DNA of 64,000 bases from Occallatibacter savannae (GTDB taxonomy: Bacteria > Acidobacteriota > Terriglobia > Terriglobales > Acidobacteriaceae), in assembly GCF_003131205.1 (NCBI RefSeq), contig NZ_QFFY01000001.1:62001-126000 (forward strand), read 5' to 3'. Of this stretch, positions 9,439 through 16,153 are shown one piece after another; position 1 is the first letter of the stretch, and each line of letters begins with the position of its first letter. A program made the position numbers and the translations under genes. Below the pieces are notes generated by a model. It searched no databases and was not told where the DNA came from. It saw nothing but the letters and a program-made list of their open reading frames with translations.

Positions 9439-10070
9439 CTTCGCAACGGCTTCGGCGTGACATAGGGGCAACCGAAGTGTTCGCAGGGACGTTGTTGATC
9501 CCTGGTCTTCAGGTGCGAGGGACCAGGTGCACCCGGCACCCCCGGTATGTGAGAAAAGCAGATCCTTCGCTTACCACCCCCACGCTGATGAAAACGCGTG
9601 GGGCCCCGTGCGACAAGGATGACAGCCTTTTTGAAACAGTGAGGGGAAGTTGATTCCCCGGTCCGAAGGGCGAGGGACTCTTCGAGAAGACTCCGGGCGG
9701 GTTCTCGAGTCCGTCCGCACGGTTTAGAACCATAGAGTTAGGTGCGGCCGGGTTTCTGGAAATCCGACGTGGATCACAGGCGGTGGCGCGCTGGTTTTGC
9801 GAGGGTCAACACACGTTGCAGGGAAAGGTACTTATGGTGCAAATAGGGGTGCAGGGGTGCGGTACGGGTAACCTGCAAAGTGACTATAATCACTAGTGAG
9901 CGAAGTTTGTCGCTTTCCATCGCGTTTTTCCAGGAACCCCGAACTCCGAAGCTACAGTCCGGTGGTGGCAGCGACCGCGAGGTTGCAACGATGCCGGACG
10001 GTCTTAAATGAATTTCGGACGATTAGAACTGGGTGGCGCGCGGAACCTCATTTGAAGGGAATCCGGCCAA

Positions 10071-11912
10071 ATGGCGACAGGAGACCTGGCTCTGGGTCAA
10101 GAACAGGGCGCGATCAGCACGCAGAAGCGCGTGGTTAACGATTTCAGCATCAACGTAGCAACGGTGAACGGGTCCGGCTCGCAATCCGCCAATAGCGTAC
10201 TGCTGAAGAGCATCTTCGGAATGGGTGTTCCGGTAAGCGGAAAAAACCTGTTTCCCTCGAACATCGCCGGACTTCCCACCTGGTACATCATTCGCGCAAA
10301 CAAAGACGGGTATGTGGCCCGCACGCGCGATACCGAATTTCTGGTGGCGCTGAACCCCGAAACAGCAAAGAGCGATGTGATGGCGCTGCCTGCCGGCGCT
10401 GTGGCGATCTACGAAGAAAGTCTCAACCTCAAGCAGTACCGCAACGACATCGTCTGCTATCCGGTTCCATTCGACAAGATCACCGCGTCGGTATGCCCTG
10501 AAGCGAAGCTGCGCAAGCTCGTGAAGAACATGGTGTACGTGGGCGTGGTGGCGCAGCTGCTGTCGATCGATCTGGCGGTTGTCGAAGCGGGCGTCAAAAA
10601 GCAGTTTGCGAAGAAGCAGAAGGTGTTCGATCTGAACTTCGGCGCGGTGAAGGCTGGTTGGGACTTCGCGCAGGAGAAGCTGGTCAAGCAGGATCCGTTT
10701 GTCATCGAGAAGATGGACAAGACGGCGGGCAAGATCATCATCGACGGCAACGCGGCGTGCGGCATGGGCGCGGTGTTTGCAGGCGTGACGGTGGTGGCCT
10801 GGTATCCGATTACGCCATCGACTTCGCTGATTGAGGCGACGACCGACCTGCTGAAGAAGTATCGTGTGACGCCGGAGGGTAAGGCGACGTTTGCAGTGGT
10901 GCAGGCGGAAGACGAGCTGGCGGCGATCGGCATGGTGCTGGGTGCAGGCTGGGCCGGCGCGCGGTCGATGACGTCGACTTCAGGGCCGGGCATCTCGCTG
11001 ATGGGCGAGTTCGCGGGGCTTGGATACTACGCGGAAATTCCGGGCGTGATCTTCGACGTGCAGCGCACGGGCCCCTCGACGGGCATGCCGACGCGTACGC
11101 AGCAGTCGGATCTGCTGTCGACGGCGTTCCTGTCTCACGGCGATACCAAACATGTATTGCTGCTGCCGGGCTCGGTCAAAGAGTGCTTCGAGTTCGGATA
11201 TGAGTCATTCAATCTGGCGGAGCGGCTGCAGACACCGATCTTTGTGCTGACGGATCTTGATCTCGGCATGAACAACTGGATGTCGGAGCCGTTTGCTTAT
11301 CCGGAGAAGCCGCTCGATCGCGGCAAGGTGCTGACGAAGGAAGATCTGGACAAGCTGGGCGGATTTGCACGCTACAAGGATGTAGATGGCGATGCGATCG
11401 GATATCGCACGCTGCCAGGCACAATGCATCCAAAGGCGGCGTACTTCACGCGTGGATCGGGACACAACTCTTCGGCTGGATATACGGAGAAGCCGGATGA
11501 GTATCAGGAAGTGATGGACCGGCTGGCGCGGAAGTTCGACAGCGCGCGGAAGCTGGTGCCGGCTCCGGTAGCTGTGAAAAACGGAACGTCGCGGGTTGGA
11601 GTGCTGGCATTTGGCACGACGGACTTCGCGATGCGCGAGAGCCTGGACCAGATCAAGAAACAATACAACAAGGACGTGGATTACATGCGCATCCGGGCGT
11701 ATCCGTTCGCGCATGAGATTCACGACTTTGTGGCGTCGCACGATCGCGTGTACGTCGTGGAGCAGAACCGCGATGCGCAATTGGAAAGCCTGCTGAAGCT
11801 CGATCTTCCGGCCGACCAGGTGGTGAAGCTGCGCAGCATTCTGAACTACAACGGCCTGCCGATCGATGCGCGGACCATTACGGAAGAGTTTGCAACGAAG
11901 GAAGGGCTGTAA
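10071..11912 (+). CDS. 2-oxoacid:acceptor oxidoreductase, fused gamma/alpha subunit (KorA-like)
   Basis: Subunit of a thiamine-diphosphate enzyme that oxidatively decarboxylates a 2-oxoacid (probably 2-oxoglutarate) to acyl-CoA with ferredoxin as acceptor. The 613-residue chain joins a gamma domain (about residues 25-200; G-S-G-S-Q-S-A-N motif) to an alpha pyrimidine-binding domain (about 225-600; A-W-Y-P-I-T-P-S-T-S and T-S-T-S-G-P-G motifs). A GAAGGGAA ribosome site precedes the ATG. The beta subunit follows after a 95-bp gap that carries heptads. No ferredoxin-type delta subunit is encoded nearby. The choice of 2-oxoglutarate over pyruvate is family inference. Confidence 0.9.
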   Translation: MATGDLALGQEQGAISTQKRVVNDFSINVATVNGSGSQSANSVLLKSIFGMGVPVSGKNLFPSNIAGLPTWYIIRANKDGYVARTRDTEFLVALNPETAKSDVMALPAGAVAIYEESLNLKQYRNDIVCYPVPFDKITASVCPEAKLRKLVKNMVYVGVVAQLLSIDLAVVEAGVKKQFAKKQKVFDLNFGAVKAGWDFAQEKLVKQDPFVIEKMDKTAGKIIIDGNAACGMGAVFAGVTVVAWYPITPSTSLIEATTDLLKKYRVTPEGKATFAVVQAEDELAAIGMVLGAGWAGARSMTSTSGPGISLMGEFAGLGYYAEIPGVIFDVQRTGPSTGMPTRTQQSDLLSTAFLSHGDTKHVLLLPGSVKECFEFGYESFNLAERLQTPIFVLTDLDLGMNNWMSEPFAYPEKPLDRGKVLTKEDLDKLGGFARYKDVDGDAIGYRTLPGTMHPKAAYFTRGSGHNSSAGYTEKPDEYQEVMDRLARKFDSARKLVPAPVAVKNGTSRVGVLAFGTTDFAMRESLDQIKKQYNKDVDYMRIRAYPFAHEIHDFVASHDRVYVVEQNRDAQLESLLKLDLPADQVVKLRSILNYNGLPIDARTITEEFATKEGL

Positions 11913-11913
11913 G

Positions 11914-11948
11914 AGCAGCTCTCAGCCATCAGCTGTCAGCTCTCAGTT
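11914..11948. repeat. Heptad repeat between the oxidoreductase subunit genes
   Basis: Five 7-bp units (AGCAGCT, CTCAGCC, ATCAGCT, GTCAGCT, CTCAGTT) beginning two bases after the alpha-subunit stop codon, inside the presumed operon. Confidence 0.8.
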
Positions 11949-12007
11949 GCTGTGGACGCGAGTCAACAGTGACCAGTTCAACGGAACCTTCGAAAGGGAA
12001 TTAGAAA

Positions 12008-13048
12008 ATGGCGGCTACTGCAACACCAAATCCGAAAGTGAATCGCATCGGGCTTCCGATCCTTGATTACCGCGGCGGCAAGTCGACGCTGTGCGCGGGC
12101 TGCGGACACAACGCGATCTCGGAGCGCATTATCGATGCGATGTACGAGATGGGCGTGGAACCCGAGCGGGTGATGAAGATGAGCGGCATCGGCTGCTCGT
12201 CGAAGAGCCCGGCTTACTTCATGAGCCGGTCGCACAGCTTCAACAGCGTGCACGGTCGTATGCCGTCGGTTTCGACGGGCGCGATTCTTGCGAACCACAC
12301 GAACATGCTGCTGGGCGTTTCGGGCGACGGCGATACGGCGTCGATCGGCGTAGGGCAATTCGTGCATATGATGCGGCGCAATCTGCCGATGATCTACATC
12401 ATCGAAGACAACGGCGTTTACGGATTGACCAAGGGCCAGTTCTCGGCCACGGCGGACCTTGGGTCGAAGCTGAAGACGGGCGTGATCAACGATCTGCCGG
12501 CTATCGATACGTGCGCGCTGGCGATTCAGCTGGGCGCGACGTTTGTGGGCCGGTCGTTCTCGGGCGACAAGAAGCAGCTGCTCTCGATGCTGAAGGCGGC
12601 GATTGCGCACAAGGGAACGGTGATGCTCGACGTGATCAGCCCGTGCGTGACCTTCAACGATCACGAGGGTTCGACGAAGAGCTATAAGTTCATGCAGGAT
12701 CACGACGAGCCGGTGAACGAGGTTGGATTCGTGGCGAGCTTCGAGGATATAGAGGTCGATTACGATTCCGGCTCGGTGTACGAAGTTGAGATGCACGACG
12801 GATCAAGCCTGCGGCTTCGCAAGCTGCAGGAGGACTACGATCCGACGGACAAGGCGAACGCCGTGAAGACGCTGATGGAAGCTGAGGCGAATCACGAAGT
12901 GTTGACCGGCGTGTTCTACATCGACACGGAGAAGCCGACGTTTACGGACCTGCTGAACATGGTGGATGAGCCGCTGGCGACACTGCCGGAGTCGCTTACG
13001 CGGCCGCCGAAGGAGACGCTGGAGTCGCTGATGAAGGCGCTACAGTGA
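12008..13048 (+). CDS. 2-oxoacid:ferredoxin oxidoreductase beta subunit (KorB-like)
   Basis: Thiamine-diphosphate-binding partner of the preceding fused subunit; 346 residues. The family start L-C-A-G-C-G-H-N and then a G-I-G-C-S-S-K cluster supply iron-sulfur and cofactor contacts, and G-D-G-D-T-A-S-I-G-V-G begins the Mg/ThDP motif. AAAGGGAA lies eight bases before the ATG. The stop codon is embedded in a heptad array and followed by a strong terminator, so the operon appears to end here. The second subunit fits the aerobic-tolerant two-subunit type, as inferred from gene content only. Confidence 0.93.
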   Translation: MAATATPNPKVNRIGLPILDYRGGKSTLCAGCGHNAISERIIDAMYEMGVEPERVMKMSGIGCSSKSPAYFMSRSHSFNSVHGRMPSVSTGAILANHTNMLLGVSGDGDTASIGVGQFVHMMRRNLPMIYIIEDNGVYGLTKGQFSATADLGSKLKTGVINDLPAIDTCALAIQLGATFVGRSFSGDKKQLLSMLKAAIAHKGTVMLDVISPCVTFNDHEGSTKSYKFMQDHDEPVNEVGFVASFEDIEVDYDSGSVYEVEMHDGSSLRLRKLQEDYDPTDKANAVKTLMEAEANHEVLTGVFYIDTEKPTFTDLLNMVDEPLATLPESLTRPPKETLESLMKALQ

Positions 13049-13073
13049 TCAGTGGTCATTGATTAGTGGTCAG
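13043..13073. repeat. Heptad repeat across the korB-like stop codon
   Basis: Units CAGTGAT, CAGTGGT, CATTGAT, TAGTGGT, then CAG. The TGA stop (13046-13048) belongs to the first unit. Confidence 0.8.
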
Positions 13074-13102
13074 AAAAAGCCCCGCGGAGAGCGGGGCTTT
13101 TT
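13074..13102 (+). terminator. Rho-independent terminator after the oxidoreductase operon
   Basis: Stem GCCCCGC/GCGGGGC (13079-13085 with 13091-13097), five-base loop, T5 on the plus strand and A5 before the stem, so it could work in both directions. Confidence 0.92.
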
Positions 13103-13112
13103 GTTGGTGGTC

Positions 13113-13184
13113 GGTCAGGGGCTGAAGCCCCGGACTTTTCTTCTTGGCGTTGTTACGGCACGACTGAAAGTCGTGCCCTGACGC
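13113..13184. repeat. Intergenic repeat 'ggggctgaagcccc', copy 1
   Basis: A composite of two small palindromes, GGGGCTGAAGCCCC and CACGACTGAAAGTCGTG, separated by about 25 bp. A diverged copy in the same orientation lies at 13813-13877 on the other side of the heme-binding-like gene. Confidence 0.75.
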
Positions 13185-13281
13185 TTGTCGGATCGGGCTC
13201 AGAAGGCTCTGGTTCCCACTCATCGCACGGTGACGCTGTGCGATGAATGGGGCACAGCTGCATCCGCGTATGAAGTACTGA

Positions 13282-13719
13282 TCAGGAGTTGAAGGCTGCG
13301 GCGGCTGCTTCGGCGACGGTTTGGTCCTGCTTGCCGGAGCCGCCGCTGACGCCGACGGCGCCGACTACCTGGCCGCCGGCTTTGAGCGGGACGCCACCGG
13401 CGAAGATCATGACGCGGCCCTGGTTGGAGGCGTGAATGCCGAAGAACTGGTCTCCGCTCTGGGAGTTTTCGCCGAGAGCCTTGGTCTCGATGTCGAAGGC
13501 GCGCGCGGTGAAGGCTTTGTTGATGGAGATGTCGATGCTGCCGAGCCATGCGCCTTCCATGCGCTCGAAAGCGACGAGGTTTGCGCCTGCGTCGACGACG
13601 GCGATGTTCATGGGCTGACCGATGGCGGCGGCTTTCTCTTCGCCGGCGCGGATGACCTTGCGCGCGGCTTCGAGGGTGACGCCGAGGGCTTTGGAGGTTT
13701 CGGGTTTTTTGGTGGCCAT
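13282..13719 (-). CDS. GlcG/HbpS family heme-binding-like protein
   Basis: Small alpha/beta protein of 145 residues matching the GlcG/HbpS family, whose studied members bind heme or occur beside glycolate or diol enzymes. The family pattern is clear: an N-terminal helix (T-L-E-A-A-R-K-V-I), then I-A-V-V-D-A-G-A-N-L-V-A-F-E-R-M, and a C-terminal G-A-V-G-V-S-G-G-S segment. The start chosen is ATG 13717-13719 because AAGGAG lies upstream in the right place; a longer in-frame opening to 13809 runs into the repeat. No signal peptide is seen. It is a lone gene bracketed by two copies of one repeat. Confidence 0.85.
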   Translation of the reverse strand: MATKKPETSKALGVTLEAARKVIRAGEEKAAAIGQPMNIAVVDAGANLVAFERMEGAWLGSIDISINKAFTARAFDIETKALGENSQSGDQFFGIHASNQGRVMIFAGGVPLKAGGQVVGAVGVSGGSGKQDQTVAEAAAAAFNS

Positions 13720-14057
13720 GGTTTCTCCTTGGGGATGTGTAGTGGGGATAGCGGTTGATTGTGTGCGTCGAGATCGGTTCAAGAATCGCTGAAGTCTAAG
13801 AAAGAGCATCCCTCAGGGGCTGAAGCCCTGGATTCTATTTGGCTTGTCTTCGGCACAGCTGAAGTGGTGCCCCTTCAAAGCCATGCCGATCGGCGCGACC
13901 TCAAGCGGTGAAGTGGTGCCCTTCCATGACAGTTCGCGTACTGAGAGATAGCGGATTGATGGATCGTAGCGCAACCAAAAAACTAGTGAAAAGACAAAAT
14001 CCGGTTGCGCGAGGCAAACCGGACGGATGTGAAGGAGATGTGTGGGGAAGCTTTGGG
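13720..14057. other. Gene-free gap with repeat copy 2
   Basis: No gene seen. It carries the second copy of the 'ggggctgaagcccc' repeat (13813-13877) and an 8-bp inverted repeat GCGCAACC/GGTTGCGC (13969-13976 with 14003-14010) that could form a long-loop hairpin. Confidence 0.65.
13813..13877. repeat. Intergenic repeat 'ggggctgaagcccc', copy 2
   Basis: Diverged direct copy of 13113-13184: GGGGCTGAAGCCC, a T-rich middle, then CGGCACAGCTGAAGTGGTGCC. The palindromes are less perfect than in copy 1. Confidence 0.7.
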
Positions 14058-15002
14058 CTAGCGCTGGGAGGCGGTGGAGTGCACTCCCAGTGCATTGAGC
14101 TTGGCCTTGGCCTGAGCAGCCTCGGGGGTCTGCGGGTGGCGCTGGATGAGGAGTCGCAGTTCGTGGATGCCGGCGTCTTTCTTCGCAGTCGAGATCAGGG
14201 CGAAGCCTTTGTGGAGCTGAGCTGTGACTGCCTTGGGGTTGCCGCTGAAGTTTTCGAGAACGGCGTTGTAGTTCTTGATGGCTTCGGCGTAGTCCTGCTG
14301 GCGATAGGCGATCTCGCCGAGGTAGAACTGCGAACTGCCGGCGAGGTCGTCCATGGGGTAGTAGTGGATCACGTCCTGAAATTCGCCGGTGGCCACGGGA
14401 TACTTGGCGGCGTTGTAGTCGCGGAGAGCGGCCTGGAAAGTCTCCTTGAGCGGGAGAGCGGGTGCTCCGCCGCTGGCCGTTGGAGGAGCGGTAGTGCCGG
14501 GGGCTGAACCTGCTCCGGGAGCTGGTGCGCCTTCGGGAGTAGTGCCTGCAGGGGCGGCGCCGGGCTGGGCTCCAGCGGGAGCAGTCTGAATGTTCTGGAG
14601 CTGGTTCTGGAGGTCCTGCACGGACTTGTCGAGCTTGGCGATGCGGGTCTTCAGCTCGTCGACTGAGTCATTGAGTGACTGAACCTGACCGGAGGCGGTG
14701 TCGATCTTGCCGCTGAGGGCATCGTTCTGCTGGTTGAGCTTCTGCTGCAGCGAGTTCACGGTCTGCGTCATCTGGTTGGCGTTGTCGGCGGTCTGCTCGA
14801 CGAGGTGCTGAAGCACACCAAACTTCTGATCGAGCGTGGACTGCATGCGCTGCACCATGTCGAGGAGCTGCTGTACCTGCGTCTGGAGAGCGATGATTTC
14901 TTTGGAGGCAGCGTGCGCCTTGACGGGCGTGAACACGACAATTGCCGCGAGGACTGCGGCGGCGACAACGGAACGATGGCGGAGAGTGAATGCTTTGGGC
15001 AT
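14058..15002 (-). CDS. cpoB: Cell-division coordinator CpoB/YbgF-like TPR protein
   Basis: Periplasmic protein of 314 residues that in characterised relatives links the Tol-Pal system to cell-wall synthesis during constriction. A signal peptide (about residues 1-31, ending A-H-A-A) is followed by a coiled coil (about 35-140, rich in Gln and Leu heptads), a Pro/Ala/Gly linker (about 142-178), and TPR repeats (about 185-305) containing Y-N-A-A-K-Y and Y-R-Q-Q-D-Y-A-E-A. An AGGTGA ribosome site precedes the ATG. It lies downstream of pal on the same strand. The gene name rests on architecture and this linkage. Confidence 0.9.
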   Translation of the reverse strand: MPKAFTLRHRSVVAAAVLAAIVVFTPVKAHAASKEIIALQTQVQQLLDMVQRMQSTLDQKFGVLQHLVEQTADNANQMTQTVNSLQQKLNQQNDALSGKIDTASGQVQSLNDSVDELKTRIAKLDKSVQDLQNQLQNIQTAPAGAQPGAAPAGTTPEGAPAPGAGSAPGTTAPPTASGGAPALPLKETFQAALRDYNAAKYPVATGEFQDVIHYYPMDDLAGSSQFYLGEIAYRQQDYAEAIKNYNAVLENFSGNPKAVTAQLHKGFALISTAKKDAGIHELRLLIQRHPQTPEAAQAKAKLNALGVHSTASQR

Positions 15003-15114
15003 CGATCACCTGCGATGGGATGCTTGCGCTGTTGACGCAATACTGATTAGACGAGCCGGAGAGGGAACTTAGCTGCTTAGAGCTCGACGAATCGGCTCGG
15101 GGCAGCAGGGAAGA

Positions 15115-15143
15115 GGCGGCATCGAGGTTGAGTCGATGCCGCC
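15115..15143. other. Perfect 11-bp hairpin between pal and cpoB
   Basis: GGCGGCATCGA and its exact complement TCGATGCCGCC surround a 7-base loop just after the pal stop codon. No T tract follows on the minus strand, so it looks more like an RNA-stability or attenuation hairpin than a classic terminator. Confidence 0.75.
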
Positions 15144-15150
15144 AGGTTGT

Positions 15151-15885
15151 TTACTGGTCGAGGGTGAGGCCGCCGCGGCGGTTCTGCTGCCAGCAGGCTT
15201 CGGTTGACTCGGAGCAGAAGGGCTTCTCCTTGCCGTAGCTGACGACGCGGACGCGATCACCCGCAACACCGGCCTGGACGAGAGCGTTCTTCACGGCGTC
15301 GGCGCGGTTCTGGCCGAGGGCGAGGTTGTACTCGTTGGAGCCGCGCTCGTCGCAGTAGCCGCCGATGACGATCTTGAGGGTCGGGTGGCTGGTGAGATAA
15401 GCAGCGTCCTTGGAGAGCGTGGCCTGCTGGTCGGCACGGACGTCGTAGGCGTCGTAGTCGAAGAAGATGTCAGACACGTTCTGCTTGAACTCTTCTTCGG
15501 CGGACATGGTGTGCGTCGGCTGCTGAACCGGCGGAGGAGCGGTGACGGTGACGCGGGCTGTGTCTTCTGCCGTTCCACCATCACCCTTGGCGACGAGGTG
15601 GTAATTGGTGGAAGCGGTGGGGGTCACGGTCTTGGTGCCCGAGGTGGGGACGTCGCCGATGCCCTCGATGGAGACGCTGGTGGCGTCCGTGGTCTTCCAC
15701 GTGAGCGTCACCTGATCGCCAGCCGAGATGGACTCGGGCTGAGCCGAGATCTTGGCGGTGGGAGCCGGAGCGGCTGGGGGCGGCGTTGCCGGCGGAGGTG
15801 GAGGGGTCTTTTTCTTACAACCCGAGATGGCGACCAAAGCGAAAACCAACAAAACAGCAGACAGAATACGAGCGCAACGTTTCAA
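15151..15885 (-). CDS. pal: Peptidoglycan-associated lipoprotein Pal (TTG start)
   Basis: Outer-membrane lipoprotein that binds peptidoglycan as part of Tol-Pal. The start is taken as TTG at 15883-15885: AAGGAG lies seven bases upstream and the product then has a textbook lipoprotein signal, K-R-C-A-R followed by a hydrophobic run and lipobox A-I-S-G-C with Cys23. An in-frame ATG at 15933 would add 16 residues before that signal. After a Pro/Ala-rich stretch there is an Ig-like insert (about 45-125), unusual for Pal, then the OmpA-type domain with F-F-D-Y-D and G-Y-C-D-E-R-G-S. CpoB follows. TolB is not adjacent in this window. Confidence 0.92.
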   Translation of the reverse strand: MKRCARILSAVLLVFALVAISGCKKKTPPPPPATPPPAAPAPTAKISAQPESISAGDQVTLTWKTTDATSVSIEGIGDVPTSGTKTVTPTASTNYHLVAKGDGGTAEDTARVTVTAPPPVQQPTHTMSAEEEFKQNVSDIFFDYDAYDVRADQQATLSKDAAYLTSHPTLKIVIGGYCDERGSNEYNLALGQNRADAVKNALVQAGVAGDRVRVVSYGKEKPFCSESTEACWQQNRRGGLTLDQ

Positions 15886-16153
15886 TTTCTGACTCCTTCC
15901 GCGGGTAAAGTGCGATCTTGGTGACGTTTCCATTTTAGCTCCGGGTTAGAGGCAAGATGGTGATCTAGTTCACCAGGTGGTGTTATCTGCGGATATTCTC
16001 TGCTTGGAATTGGGGATGGCGGCGTGTTAGGCGCACGGCGGAAAGGGAGTTCGAAGACCTTGGTGCGCGGGCGGGCGGGGCAGCGAAGCTGGCGAAAATG
16101 AGCGTGGGTAACTGCCTGTAGAATCGGCAATTGCAAGCAGGAGCGAGCGGAGG

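Larger units (their letters stand above)
8929..10070. other. 1.1-kb gene-free repeat mosaic
   Basis: No convincing gene. The stretch holds TTAGC heptads (8934-8961), a 13-unit TCAGCTT array (9261-9351), hairpin CCCTCGC/GCGAGGG (9364-9384), the palindromic element at 9410-9438, hairpin CCTGGTC/GACCAGG (9501-9527) and a related element near 9657-9690. A TATAAT at 9885-9890 could serve the downstream oxidoreductase operon, but no good -35 was found. Apparent reading frames here are repeat translations rich in Ser, Gln and Phe. Confidence 0.8.

Noticed and set aside
9195..9653. 152-codon plus-strand frame in the repeat mosaic
   Set aside because: It translates the heptad array and palindromes (Ser/Gln/Phe periodic peptide) and has no ribosome site.
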